Notes under the pieces: generated by a model
The model's database searches: none
Seen by the model: the letters and a program-made list of their open reading frames with translations, nothing else
What the model was told of the DNA's origin: nothing
Made by a program: the position numbers and the translations under genes
Assembly (NCBI RefSeq): GCF_036373705.1
Contig: NC_089867.1
Span: 1,838,501 to 1,902,500, forward strand
Direction of reading: 5' to 3'
Length of the DNA stretch: 64,000 nt
DNA from: Amia ocellicauda
Lineage: Eukaryota; Chordata; Actinopteri; Amiiformes; Amiidae
Shown here: positions 12,087 to 25,168 of the stretch, one piece after another
Position numbering within the stretch: position 1 is the first letter of the stretch
Layout: every line of letters starts with the position of its first letter

Positions 12087-14153
12087 AGCACAGGTCTCTT
12101 TTTACAAATCCTTGTGCTTGCAGTCAATCGGGAACAGAATGTGCTGCGAAAAGAAGCTTTTTGACAAAATGGAAATGGAAAGAAAAAAACATAAGAATCA
12201 CAGATACTTAATATGTGATTGTTACTTGCCAGTTGCCAAGTTGCAAATAAGCAATTCTCCTAGGTTATTGTCAGTAGACACCAGCGTGCCTTTTGTCCTT
12301 TGATTGTCTAATTTTGTAAATATTTTCACTTTACTAGTTATATAATCTATAGAAAAATAAGCCTGATTGAGCTATCATTACTTTTAAAGTTCTATATACA
12401 TTTTAAAAGTAATAACATAACTATCTCAAAGGTTATAATGCATGGAGAAGAAAGAATAAGAAGCTTTGATTTAACACAAACAGTAGTCTTCAGGTTACAC
12501 CCGTACAAATGTAACAAACAAACAAACTGTATGTGGCTTTATAAATGTATTTTAACAATATAAGACATGGGACCAAATTTATATATAATCTTGTAAGAAA
12601 GATTTTTTCCAACGGTGCTACATTTTATATAAAGAAACAAATACAAAACCTGACAGGTTGTAGAATTTGAAAGCTTGACATTTTTTCCATTCTTTTTAAA
12701 AAGTAAAAACATTACACTTTGCAAGCACCTATATTGGTTTATCAGAACTGTTTTCCACAAAACCAGTCTAAAGTAGTGGAAAAAATACAATCTTATCTTC
12801 TTATTGAATACCTTCAAACAAGGTCTGAAAAGTCAGTCTACTAGGACTACTTTAAAATCTTTGCACACAGGATTTGATGACTTATCTAGAATACCAAGAA
12901 TAATTTGGTACATCAACAATGTTCTGTATAAATAAAGATGACGTTACTAATACGTGGTTTCCAGTGTGTTATTGATTTAAAATTCCTCACAGATACACAT
13001 AATGAAATTTAATGAACATACTGTACATTTCAGTAGCAACATTCCTCACTTGGATATCTAATGATTATAGTGTTTATAATCAATACCCCCAAATAGTTAA
13101 CCCTCTGAAGACATCAGTGTAGAACGGGTGCTAGAACCTGGAGGCTGCCAGTTGGAAGTCTATATTCTGTGCAACTAGTTGGTTATTGACTTTGATTGCT
13201 GAACTCCATGGGGAGCTATACATGTGACTAAGTGATTTCCAAGGAGATTGACTTCCAGTGCACATGAGTTACCTATTGTTGTCTGGGAGCCTATTGGACT
13301 CTGGGTAACCAGGATGGCTTGGGTATATCTGCTCACATTGAAGCCCTTTAATTTACGTAGGTTTGAAAAACTGTTCCAATTGATGGAGTATTAAAGGGGG
13401 GGAAATAAATAAATACATAAAACAGGTTACTATTTTTTATGATCTCTTCAGAACAGTGTTCAACAGTTAAGTTACCTCTTGATTTAATGCTAAGACCTAT
13501 ATGCTTAAAAAAAATCAGGTGTTTGGGTACATTTTATTTGATCTAGTCTTCAGTAAAACAAAGGTTCATGCAGTGAGATGGAAAACATAATTATTTAAAT
13601 ATTATTTGAAAGGTTTTATACATACATTTTGAGACTGCTTGTTTGAAAAATAAGCACATGTAGTAAATGTAGGTAGAACTCCCCATGCCCGTTCTGGAAA
13701 GTATAACAATGGGGCAACATCTCTCCTTATCTTGGAAAGTCTGAACATCATGAACTTTGGCAGATTTGTTTTAGGGATGTACACACTGAGCAAGCTCTAA
13801 CACTATAACAGGAATCATTATACTATATGTAGATCATTTCTATAATCCATTCACAGCATATCAGTTTGCTGGTTATTTTGTTTCATGCATATACAACATA
13901 ATGAGAGGAAATTAGCATAATATTCAGATTTTCTGCAAAACACATCTGTCAGAAATGTGTATTTGAAATTTTATTTATCCAGATGTTAGTACATTTTAAT
14001 TTGCAAGGTCCATACTGTGTGGCTCATATTACACACATACTTAACATACAATCAACTAGTTTGGTGATGCTATCTACAGGGTCAGTTCCTGAAACTGATG
14101 CATATAGTTGTGCAACCATGATGGCAAATTGTAGAGATGTTTTGTAATAAATG
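12087..14153. other. ERICH5 3' UTR and intergenic space toward RIDA
   Basis: Sequence after the ERICH5 stop codon, AT-rich and without a supported gene. A canonical AATAAA at 12931-12936 is a candidate polyadenylation signal for ERICH5; its copy is at 23286-23291. No mobile element was recognised. Confidence 0.5.
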
Positions 14154-14165
14154 TTTTGGCCTTGG

Positions 14166-14504
14166 CACGGTGGTGTGGTGGTTAGCACTGCTGCCTCACA
14201 ACTCTAGGGTCCTGGGTGTGAGTCCTGGCTTGGGGGGCCTGTCTGTGTGGAGATTGCATGTTCTCCCCGTGTCCGCGTGGTTTGTCTCTGGGCACTCCGG
14301 TTTCCTCCCACCGTCCAAAGACATGCAGGTTAGGTTAACTGGCTTCTCTAAATTGCTGTGTGTGTGTGTGTGCTGCCCAGTGATGGACTGGCATCCTGTC
14401 CTGGGTGTATTCCTGCCTTGCACCTTATGCCTGCTAGGATCGGCTCCGGCTTCCCCTGTGACCCTCAACAGGATAAGTGGTTTTGAAGATGGATGGATGG
14501 ATGG
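14166..14504 (+). mobile_element. tRNA-derived SINE with (ATGG)n tail and 12-bp TSD
   Basis: The head has a tRNA-like A box (around GGTTAGCAC) and B-box-like sequence, followed by the body typical of a widespread fish SINE (terms such as 'catgttctccccgtgtc' and 'ccaaagacatgcaggtta') and a GATGGATGG tail. Direct repeats TTTTGGCCTTGG flank it at 14154-14165 and 14505-14516, showing target-primed insertion. It lies between the 3' ends of ERICH5 and RIDA. The copy is at 24521-24859. Confidence 0.88.
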
Positions 14505-14643
14505 TTTTGGCCTTGGAACAGCCTGAGGAAGGCCCTCTTGACACGATTTCAAAGCATAAATTATGTAGAATGTAAATATGATCTATAATTTGCAGTTGTG
14601 GTCCCAAATCTCAATTTGATTCCATGTTAATGATTTAAATTGG

Positions 14644-14649
14644 TTTATT
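14644..14649 (-). terminator. Candidate polyadenylation signal for orphan RIDA 3' exons
   Basis: AATAAA on the minus strand, about 165 bp beyond the RIDA stop codon of unit 1. The equivalent at 24999-25004 would serve the complete RIDA gene. Confidence 0.5.
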
Positions 14650-14813
14650 TAAACATCATTAGTAAACATTAAAATAAGAAACACACTCAATTGGGAGTAC
14701 AGGCGTGCAAGTGAGGTACAACAACTGAAACATCTTTTTTGCTAGAAAATCTGAGCTTCACTTCACAATTTTTCAGGTCCAGATCACAGTTTGTGTAGGT
14801 ACTGGCCGGTTAG

Positions 14814-15091
14814 TCAGGATGATGCATCTTGAATAGGTCCCAGGACAGCAACTCCCTCAATCTCAACACGACCACCCTGTGAGTTGGAGAGAACCTGGTC
14901 AGAAATATGACTGAATAGAGTACTATAAACAATATATTTAAAATTATGATAATTACTTATGTATTGATGTGTTATATAATTACTGTATACCATTTACCCA
15001 CTGTAAATAAAATACATATAATATATGGAACTTACTCTGGGCAAGGCAGCAACCTGGAACGCAGCTCTTGCTGGAAAATTGTTATGAAAAA
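14814..15091 (-). pseudogene. Orphan RIDA exons 5 and 6 (unit 1 copy)
   Basis: Exon 5 (15036-15091) and exon 6 (14814-14876, ending in TGA) are exact copies of the exons at 25391-25446 and 25169-25231, with intact splice sites. They lack exons 1-4, because the duplication breakpoint fell in intron 4 at about 15749. They encode the C-terminal part of RIDA, including the Phe-Pro-Ala-Arg active-site segment. They could only be used if a RIDA transcript read through unit 2 and spliced about 10 kb further. The protein would then be unchanged. Confidence 0.9.
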
Positions 15092-16361
15092 CTGGTAGAA
15101 AACAATAAAGGAGCAATTAGTATTGGTAGTAAGACTTAATAGTGTATTGTAATACAAATAAGCACAAATCAGAAAAGGTTTTGTGATGGGTGACAAATAT
15201 AGAAGACCCCAGCTTTCACAAATAGGCTCTTTAAAATATAATTGTTTGATGGGTTAATGGGTTTTGAATACCTGCCAGATAAAATGTTTTAAACTTCTGA
15301 AATGGCACTATATTTCCAAAGAGGTTATGGAGTGCATTGTACTCCAGGTGTGCTCTGATACAGTGTGTTGGAGAGCTAGTTTGGATCTGCCAAACACTGA
15401 GAGGACTGTATGGCTTGTCTGCGATCCAATGTCTTTGCTTCTATAACTTAAGGCACCTTCCACCTTGAACCCACTCCCCATCTGTTCTGAAAATGGAACA
15501 CCTTGAAGAACATACACCTTCAAGCGTTTGTTATAAAATTGAAATAAGGTCATACAATTGAAAATCTATCTTTAAATTTATCAGCTTCTTCAGTTGCTGT
15601 AGACTAGAACAATTGCGTGGTGAACCCTGGGTGTGACAACACTGCCCACCTGACATACTGAATCCAAGCTGTGTAATACAACATCCCATTTCATAGAGCT
15701 TTATCATGTCTGAATGTTTGCATATTTGACTGCCATTAAGCTGCATAAAATCTGTGACAGCTGCCGGTGAAGACAAACAAGATGAAACAGTACCCAGAGT
15801 TCCAGACACAGAGCAGGAAAGTGAATCCACTGTGAAGGAGAGTGTTGCAGGGGATATTACAGATGAGTCTTCTCCTTCTCCAGCTGAAGAGCAGGAAGTG
15901 GCACTTGTGACAGACACTGTGGCGGAGATTCCTTCCAGCTCTCCTGAGCCAGTGGAGGAGACAGCGACCAGTACCCCTGAGGCTCATGTTGAAGGTAGGA
16001 GCCATAATGTGCTGTGTATTATTGCGTTTGTAGATCTATATAAGTCAATAAAGGCTGAATAAGAATAAGAATAAGGATAACAATAAAAATAATGAAATTA
16101 ATAAAATGATGTGGACAATGCTATCCACTTTTAAACCAGTAAGAGTATCTTAGAAAATGTACGTAAACTTGCTATATTGAATTATTTGATTTTTAACAAG
16201 TTTTTAAAAAAGATTGATTAACAACATTGTTTATTACTGTCAAAGACCAAATAGAAGACAATACATTATAATAAACTTGGTTTATTATACAAAGATTCAT
16301 TATGTTTTACTCATTCACAGCCTGAATACCATGATATTACCAAATGTGTCTGTGTCTTGTA

Positions 16362-16961
16362 TAGGACTGTCTCTGAAGGTTCAAACGTTCGGAGGTTTGT
16401 TCGGTCTCCAGACCTTCGAATGTTTCCATTTGTGGTCTTCCTTTTGCATTTGAGTTCTGCTTTTTGTTTTTGTGTTTCTCTTTTTGTATTTGTGTTTTTC
16501 TTTTTGCATTTGTGTTCTGCTTTTTGTTTTTGTGTTTCTCTTTTTGCAATTGTGTTTTGCACTTCAGGGCCACCGTACTTTTCCCTTATTTAATATAATA
16601 CAAATTAAAGTCAACATACATATGTCACTGCACATACGTTTATTTTTTATCAGTAAGGTGCTTTTACTTGAAGGTTAACATGTTTCATGCAAGTAAAATC
16701 AATATAAACGGTGTGCTTGTAATGTATAAAAACATGATTACTGTTCTAGATAACTTATTTTAAACTACGAGGGGATGTTTTATTTTGTTAAATGGATAAC
16801 CTGTAAAAAAAAAAAGGATTTTAATTCAAATCTATACACTAATAGCTAATGTGAAGTTATCAATAAATTATGCAAATTAGCACCAACGAAGCTTCGAACC
16901 TAAGTTCGGTAATGTGTTCTGAACCTTCGATGGTCAAAATTTACTCTTCAGGACAGCCCTA
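16362..16961. mobile_element. hAT-like element, unit 2 copy
   Basis: Exact positional copy of 6007-6606 with flanking GTCTTGTA repeats. It arrived by the tandem duplication, not by a new insertion. Confidence 0.8.
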
Positions 16962-18038
16962 GTCTTGTAATACAAGGTGATCATATTTTCTGAGTTATAT
17001 CTGGATTCCTGAGTAGAGGAGCTTGGAATAATTAGTTAATTAATGTTTCTGAATGTTTCTGTTCTCATTTAACAAATCAGGACAAAGTAAAGTGGAGTTT
17101 CTTTTGAGGGTGAGAATGCATTTCACAGTTCATAACTGGAAAACAACCTCTCATCTTCTGTCATTTACAAAAAAACACAATATGTAACAACAGTAGCAGC
17201 AATAGTTCAGGATTTTTCAGAACCAAAGACCCATATGGGGTACCCAATACAGAGTACCAAGAAAACAGACTGACGACTGTCCCCTGCAATCAGGGACATA
17301 TTGTAACCCTTTAAATGTATGTAGAGTGTCCTATTCAAACCCTTTGTATTAAGCTGCGCACACTTAAGCAGAGAATGGACTAATTAATAAAAAATAGTAT
17401 AATTGAGATTTGCTGATTTTTAGGAATAATATGCAATTTACAGATTATTTGGAGATTATGTACATCATTTTTCTACACATGGCTGATGTGGATAGGAATT
17501 TTACAAATAAAAGATGACATGTGAATAAGGCCTTTCAAATTTACACTGCTGTGGTAATACTGGAATAACCACAGAAATAGCTTTTCAGTTAGGATGCAGA
17601 TTACCTTATCACTTCAATACCCAGTATATTTCCATAAGGAGTCCTGATGGATTCCGTGGACTTTTTGTTCTGCCCTGGAGCAAGTTTCTCTTAATTACAT
17701 GCTACTACTTATTTTGTCTCAGCTAATACATTTTTTCCATCCGACAGAAGTGTTTACCAGTTAAACAAAAATCTGCAAATATCATAAAAAGGAGAAATAC
17801 TGTGTATTTTATTTGGCCTAATTTTGGCCTAAATCTCAAGAGATCAGATGGATGCCTGTGAGTCTGCAGTCTTCCCATTGTTACCAGTTGATGTAGTTTG
17901 CAGACCGAGTAGTTTGTTTAAGTAATACATTAATTAGATGTTTTTTTTAGATGTGTTAGTTGCAGTTTGCTGGTCATTGAAGGAGAGGTTTTGGACAATA
18001 GGCAAAGTCACACACATATATATATATATATATATATA

Positions 18039-19239
18039 CACTCACCTAAAGGATTATTAGGAACACCATACTAATACTGTGTTTGACCCCCTTTCACCTT
18101 CGTGGCATTGATTCAACAAGGTGCTGAAAGCATTCTTTAGAAATGTTGGCCCATATTGATAGGATAGCATCTTGCAGTTGATTGAGATTTGTGGGATGCA
18201 CATCCAGGGCACGAAGCTCCTGTTCCACCACATCCCAAAGATGCTCTATTGGGTTGAGATCTGGTGACTGGGGGCCAGTTTAGTACAGTGAACTCATTGT
18301 CATGTTCAAGAAATCAATTTGAAATGATTCGACCTTTGTGACATGGTGCATTATCCTGCTGGAAGTACCCATCAGAGGATGGGTACATGGTGGTCATAAA
18401 GGGATGGACATGGTCAGAAACAATGCTCAGGTAGGCCGTGGCATTTAAACGATGCCCAATTGGCACTAAGGGGCCTAAAGTGTGCCAAGAAAACATCCCC
18501 CACACCATTACACCACCACCACCAGCCTGCACAGTGGTAACAAGGCATGATGGATCCATGTTCTCATTCTGTTTACGCCAAATTCTGACTCTACCATCTG
18601 AATGTCTCAACAGAAATCGAGACTCATCAGACCAGGCAACATTTTTCCAGTCTTCAACTGTCCAATTTTGGTGAGCTTGTGCAAATTGTAGCCTCTTTTT
18701 CCTATTTGTAGTGGAGATGAGTGGTACCCGGTGGGGTCTTCTGCTGTTGTAGCCCATCCGCCTCAAGGTTGTACGTGTTGTGGCTTCACAAATGCTTTGC
18801 TGCATACCTCGGTTGTAACGAGTGGTTATTTCAGTCAAAGTTGCTCTTCTATCAGCTTGAATCAGTCGGCCCATTCTCCTCTGACCTCTAGCATCAACAA
18901 GGCATTTTCGCCCACAGGACTGCCGCATACTGGATGTTTTTCCCTTTTCACACCATTCTTTGTAAACCCTAGAAATGGTTTGTGCGTGAAAATCCCAGTA
19001 ACTGAGCAGATTGTGAAATACTCAGACCGGCCCGTCTGGCACCAACAACCATGCCACACTCAAAATTGCTTAAATCACCTTTCTTTCCCATTCAGACATT
19101 CAGTTTGCAGTTCAGGAGATTGTCTTGACCAGGACCACACCCCTAAATGCATTGAAGCAACTGCCATGTGATTGGTTGGTTAGATAATTGCATTAATGAG
19201 AAATTGAACAGGTGTTCCTAATAATCCTTTAGGTGAGTG
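18039..19239 (-). pseudogene. Degenerate DD36E-type Tc1/mariner element (unit 2 copy)
   Basis: Copy of 7684-8884 with the same insertion, stop and deletions, so the element was already dead when the 10,355-bp block duplicated. Confidence 0.9.
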
Positions 19240-20243
19240 TATATATATGAGGACTTATCATTATTTATAATCCCAATAATTTTTGACTGGTGTTATTTAA
19301 AATATCCCAATATCAGGAGATTAAAGAGACTGTAATACCTGCAGAGTAACAAGGAATAATGAGCATCTCAGTATGCCAGGAATGAACAGGATTCTAATAA
19401 TGCCAGGAGTGCAATCTGATATTAAGCTGCCATGGGAAGCTGGAGGAGAGCAGCACAACTGATAGCTACTGAAGGTGCTGAATGACTCATCTGTTGCCAA
19501 ATGGATTGCAGTTTAATTTCCCTGAGCATTTATTGACAGAGGCCCAGATGTTTAAGTAGCAATAGAATGGAGTGGGCACAGCCGTCCAATCTTGAAATTA
19601 AGAATTTCAATGAGTATGAATAGATAAGTAGTGGGCACTGTTGTGCTAGTGTCTTAAGCTTTACCATTAATGTGAACTTTTAATATGCTGAATCGATTTC
19701 CTATACAATTCTATGTGAGTTACCTTGATCACTGGAAAATTGTAAATGAATGTTAAAATTGGAGCACAGCAATCTATTAGCCATCTGTTAGTCAGTTTAA
19801 TCAGTTCACAATGGCTCAAGGAAGAGCGTGAAAGTCCAGGCTCCTTAATGTGCTTTCACCAACGGTCTCATATCAGTTTCACAATGACTGCCAACCTGTA
19901 AAGCTGAAAAATCATTTTAAGAACAGTACTCTTGCAGCCAAATGAGACCATGGGCCAGATTAGATTTAAACTTTGAACCACCTGCTACAGAACTGTACTC
20001 AGTTGTAGCTTCATTTTTAGTAAGATGCCACTTTCTTCTAATCGTAAATGTAGCCGCTATGATGAACAGGTTTGTAGTTTTCTATTAGTGGGTGGGACAA
20101 TGTTTTGATTTAATCTGGCCCCATGTGTTTATAAACGTTTAAAAACTTGTAACTACTTAAAGGTTACACTATTAGTCTCTTGGCTTCTTCTGCAGATACT
20201 GGAGGTTTATCTATTTTATTTGACAGAAAAATATAATTAAGTA

Positions 20244-20321
20244 CAGCTTGGGAAATAATTAAGAGACCACTTAACGTTGATTTCTGAACTTGGAGTGGTC
20301 TCTTAATTTTTTCCAGAGCTG
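20244..20321. mobile_element. Tc1-type MITE, unit 2 copy
   Basis: Copy of the 78-bp hairpin at 9889-9966. Confidence 0.75.
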
Positions 20322-23300
20322 TATATTTCTGAATATTTTGTATTGTTATCATATCACAAATATTACTGTATATCCCTTTCATTAATATTATATACACAAT
20401 CACTTTTCTGTTAAATTTATTTGGTTGTTAAAGCTGGATGGAGTATTTTAACATGTTGCCATGGAATTGACAGTTTAACAATCTGCTTTTCCTATTTGGT
20501 CAAGGACTTTGTGAACTCTTTATTCACTAATACTGTATGAAGTAGGTTTAATCTTTTAAACATCAATGTTTCCTCACATTTGAAGCACAATCAACACTGT
20601 CTAAATCCTCTCCTTTCTGCAATAATTACTAAAAGGTATGATATAAATTAGGGATGAATTGCTACAGTGGGACACCTGCCTGTACAGTGTAAATCAGAAG
20701 AATACAGGCATGGGGACTTGGTGAAGTAAGCATGTCTTAATTTACTCTCCATGATGACTGTTTCCAGGTGAGACTGAGGAGAAGGTGGAAGGTGAGACAC
20801 AGCTGGAATCAGCACCTGCAGAACAAACACAACCTGCAGAGAAAGAGCAGGGTCAGCTGGAGACAACAGACAGCACCCCAGTTACTGGTGAGTAAAGAAG
20901 TTCCCAGTATTATACCTAAAGACTAATTTGTCCAGTCATGAGAACAATAGCCAGTTGCCATAATTACTGCCTGCTATAGACTTGAATAATAAACAGTGTT
21001 TAGGGTTCAGCGTTTATATGGAAAAGTCAGGAACATTTTTCTCATGATGTCTGTATGTTTCTAGAAATTAACTGGTATTCTGTTCTGATTTAGAACAAGA
21101 CGTATGGGAGTACGTATTTAAAGGTCTATGTGCCTCCTACTAATTTACATGAGAATGTTTTTTTAATATTGTGAGAACATCATGTGATGCCAAAAAAGAT
21201 TCCTGTATTTTTTTGTTTTGCAAATACCTGTGTTGTGCTACACCGTTTTGAGCTGGGAGTAATGCTCTCAGGTTAAAAAAGCTATGTTTACAGGGAATTT
21301 TACATCTATTTTGAACACATGATCGTGAGGATCGAGCTTGAATGAGCAATTTCCAAGAGCATCTAACCAGTTAGAACATTTTGTTGTCTTGATTGATTAA
21401 TGATTATAAGGCTATTTGCAGCAATTCATATTAAAAGAGTTACAGAGAGAAATGGGTAACTGGGGAAGTAAGTGTCTTAATTTACTCTCCATGGTGATTG
21501 TTTCCAGATGAGACTGAGGAGAAGGTGGAAGGTGAGACACAAACAGAACCTGCAGAGAAAGAGCAGGGTCAGCTTGAGACGACAGAGGTTACTGGTGAGT
21601 AAAGAAGAGCCCAGAATTATACCTAACTATTTTGTCCAGACATGAGAACATTAGCCTATGGGAGCTGCCATCATTATTCTATAAGGATTATAATATTTAA
21701 TTTATAGTAGACTGTTTGATACCACATTTGGTTATTGTAATTGTATTACCTTTCTGTATATACAACTCTTTGTAGTATAATGCCTCTCTTTTATCAATAA
21801 CAACAGAAAAAATAGGAAGTTATAGCAATCAGTAAGGAGTTCCTCGATTGTTAAACTACTAACAACAGGATGAGCAAGTATAACGAGGATCATAGGGAAT
21901 GAACTCATTATGGTGATTTCATCCCTCTCTGAAGACTACTCATACACAAGACAAGTTTATTAGTCTCCTCTCATCTGTATATGTACCTGTGTTTTGAAAG
22001 ACTTTGGTTGCAGATAGTGAGGTTTGAGAACCTCACCAAGCAGTATGTTAAAAGAAAAATCAGCTTTTTAAACTTTGCTGTATTCCATACACCCCAAACA
22101 GTGTTTGTAAATTAATGCATCCTACTCCAACTCTTACATTTTGGAGTCAGGTGGGCCCAAAAAAGCCATCGTGACCAATAAAAGTAGCATGCGTTTTAAT
22201 GTGTATGCTTGTTGACTTATATACCTTAGTTTGGTCTAAAGTTCCTCTATAAATGGAAGTTAATTCATGGATTTACAAAATACTTCAGTGAAATACCAGT
22301 TTACAGGAGAGAACCCAAATAGTTAAGTTTTCCTTAGCAGTTTATGGTTGGAAACATAAACAAATGACTTGTACTGCACTGCTAATGCTGTTGTCTTGCG
22401 TCCCATTTCCTTATTTTTCAGTTACCAGCAAAGAGGAATGAAGCACAGGTCTCTTTTTACAAATCCTTGTGCTTGCAGTCAATCGGGAACAGAATGTGCT
22501 GCGAAAAGAAGCTTTTTGACAAAATGGAAATGGAAAGAAAAAAACATAAGAATCACAGATACTTAATATGTGATTGTTACTTGCCAGTTGCCAAGTTGCA
22601 AATAAGCAATTCTCCTAGGTTATTGTCAGTAGACACCAGCGTGCCTTTTGTCCTTTGATTGTCTAATTTTGTAAATATTTTCACTTTACTAGTTATATAA
22701 TCTATAGAAAAATAAGCCTGATTGAGCTATCATTACTTTTAAAGTTCTATATACATTTTAAAAGTAATAACATAACTATCTCAAAGGTTATAATGCATGG
22801 AGAAGAAAGAATAAGAAGCTTTGATTTAACACAAACAGTAGTCTTCAGGTTACACCCGTACAAATGTAACAAACAAACAAACTGTATGTGGCTTTATAAA
22901 TGTATTTTAACAATATAAGACATGGGACCAAATTTATATATAATCTTGTAAGAAAGATTTTTTCCAACGGTGCTACATTTTATATAAAGAAACAAATACA
23001 AAACCTGACAGGTTGTAGAATTTGAAAGCTTGACATTTTTTCCATTCTTTTTAAAAAGTAAAAACATTACACTTTGCAAGCACCTATATTGGTTTATCAG
23101 AACTGTTTTCCACAAAACCAGTCTAAAGTAGTGGAAAAAATACAATCTTATCTTCTTATTGAATACCTTCAAACAAGGTCTGAAAAGTCAGTCTACTAGG
23201 ACTACTTTAAAATCTTTGCACACAGGATTTGATGACTTATCTAGAATACCAAGAATAATTTGGTACATCAACAATGTTCTGTATAAATAAAGATGACGTT

Positions 23301-24520
23301 ACTAATACGTGGTTTCCAGTGTGTTATTGATTTAAAATTCCTCACAGATACACATAATGAAATTTAATGAACATACTGTACATTTCAGTAGCAACATTCC
23401 TCACTTGGATATCTAATGATTATAGTGTTTATAATCAATACCCCCAAATAGTTAACCCTCTGAAGACATCAGTGTAGAACGGGTGCTAGAACCTGGAGGC
23501 TGCCAGTTGGAAGTCTATATTCTGTGCAACTAGTTGGTTATTGACTTTGATTGCTGAACTCCATGGGGAGCTATACATGTGACTAAGTGATTTCCAAGGA
23601 GATTGACTTCCAGTGCACATGAGTTACCTATTGTTGTCTGGGAGCCTATTGGACTCTGGGTAACCAGGATGGCTTGGGTATATCTGCTCACATTGAAGCC
23701 CTTTAATTTACGTAGGTTTGAAAAACTGTTCCAATTGATGGAGTATTAAAGGGGGGGAAATAAATAAATACATAAAACAGGTTACTATTTTTTATGATCT
23801 CTTCAGAACAGTGTTCAACAGTTAAGTTACCTCTTGATTTAATGCTAAGACCTATATGCTTAAAAAAAATCAGGTGTTTGGGTACATTTTATTTGATCTA
23901 GTCTTCAGTAAAACAAAGGTTCATGCAGTGAGATGGAAAACATAATTATTTAAATATTATTTGAAAGGTTTTATACATACATTTTGAGACTGCTTGTTTG
24001 AAAAATAAGCACATGTAGTAAATGTAGGTAGAACTCCCCATGCCCGTTCTGGAAAGTATAACAATGGGGCAACATCTCTCCTTATCTTGGAAAGTCTGAA
24101 CATCATGAACTTTGGCAGATTTGTTTTAGGGATGTACACACTGAGCAAGCTCTAACACTATAACAGGAATCATTATACTATATGTAGATCATTTCTATAA
24201 TCCATTCACAGCATATCAGTTTGCTGGTTATTTTGTTTCATGCATATACAACATAATGAGAGGAAATTAGCATAATATTCAGATTTTCTGCAAAACACAT
24301 CTGTCAGAAATGTGTATTTGAAATTTTATTTATCCAGATGTTAGTACATTTTAATTTGCAAGGTCCATACTGTGTGGCTCATATTACACACATACTTAAC
24401 ATACAATCAACTAGTTTGGTGATGCTATCTACAGGGTCAGTTCCTGAAACTGATGCATATAGTTGTGCAACCATGATGGCAAATTGTAGAGATGTTTTGT
24501 AATAAATGTTTTGGCCTTGG

Positions 24521-24859
24521 CACGGTGGTGTGGTGGTTAGCACTGCTGCCTCACAACTCTAGGGTCCTGGGTGTGAGTCCTGGCTTGGGGGGCCTGTCTG
24601 TGTGGAGATTGCATGTTCTCCCCGTGTCCGCGTGGTTTGTCTCTGGGCACTCCGGTTTCCTCCCACCGTCCAAAGACATGCAGGTTAGGTTAACTGGCTT
24701 CTCTAAATTGCTGTGTGTGTGTGTGTGCTGCCCAGTGATGGACTGGCATCCTGTCCTGGGTGTATTCCTGCCTTGCACCTTATGCCTGCTAGGATCGGCT
24801 CCGGCTTCCCCTGTGACCCTCAACAGGATAAGTGGTTTTGAAGATGGATGGATGGATGG
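24521..24859 (+). mobile_element. tRNA-derived SINE, unit 2 copy
   Basis: Copy of 14166-14504 with the same 12-bp flanking repeats. It lies just beyond the 3' end of the complete RIDA gene. Confidence 0.88.
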
Positions 24860-24998
24860 TTTTGGCCTTGGAACAGCCTGAGGAAGGCCCTCTTGACACG
24901 ATTTCAAAGCATAAATTATGTAGAATGTAAATATGATCTATAATTTGCAGTTGTGGTCCCAAATCTCAATTTGATTCCATGTTAATGATTTAAATTGG

Positions 24999-25004
24999 TT
25001 TATT
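24999..25004 (-). terminator. Candidate RIDA polyadenylation signal
   Basis: AATAAA on the minus strand about 165 bp past the RIDA stop at 25169. It is the nearest canonical signal I noticed, and would give a short 3' UTR. Confidence 0.5.
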
Positions 25005-25168
25005 TAAACATCATTAGTAAACATTAAAATAAGAAACACACTCAATTGGGAGTACAGGCGTGCAAGTGAGGTACAACAACTGAAACATCTTTTTTGCTAG
25101 AAAATCTGAGCTTCACTTCACAATTTTTCAGGTCCAGATCACAGTTTGTGTAGGTACTGGCCGGTTAG

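Larger units (their letters stand above)
5394..15748. repeat. Tandem duplication, unit 1 (10,355 bp)
   Basis: This block recurs directly downstream at 15749-26103 with a constant offset of 10,355 bp. It contains the 3' part of ERICH5 exon 2, ERICH5 exons 3-5, an hAT-like element, a broken Tc1/mariner copy, a MITE, a SINE and RIDA exons 6 and 5 on the opposite strand. The tetramer AATC occurs at 5394-5397, 15749-15752 and 26104-26107, marking both breakpoints and their junction. Sequence outside these points is unrelated between the copies. Confidence 0.97.
15749..22441 (+). pseudogene. Orphan 3' part of ERICH5 (unit 2 copy)
   Basis: It contains the last 246 bp of exon 2 (15749-15994) without its splice acceptor or 5' half, then intact copies of exon 3 (20768-20887), exon 4 (21508-21594) and exon 5 (22422-22441). 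No promoter or start exon is visible. Exons 3 and 4 keep AG/GT borders and phase 1 on both sides, so a read-through ERICH5 transcript could include them without a frame break. Otherwise it is an expressionless fragment. Confidence 0.85.

Noticed and set aside
15749-22441. A second functional ERICH5 gene in unit 2
   Set aside because: It lacks exon 1, the 5' part of exon 2 and the exon 2 splice acceptor. No promoter is visible in the preceding RIDA-derived sequence.
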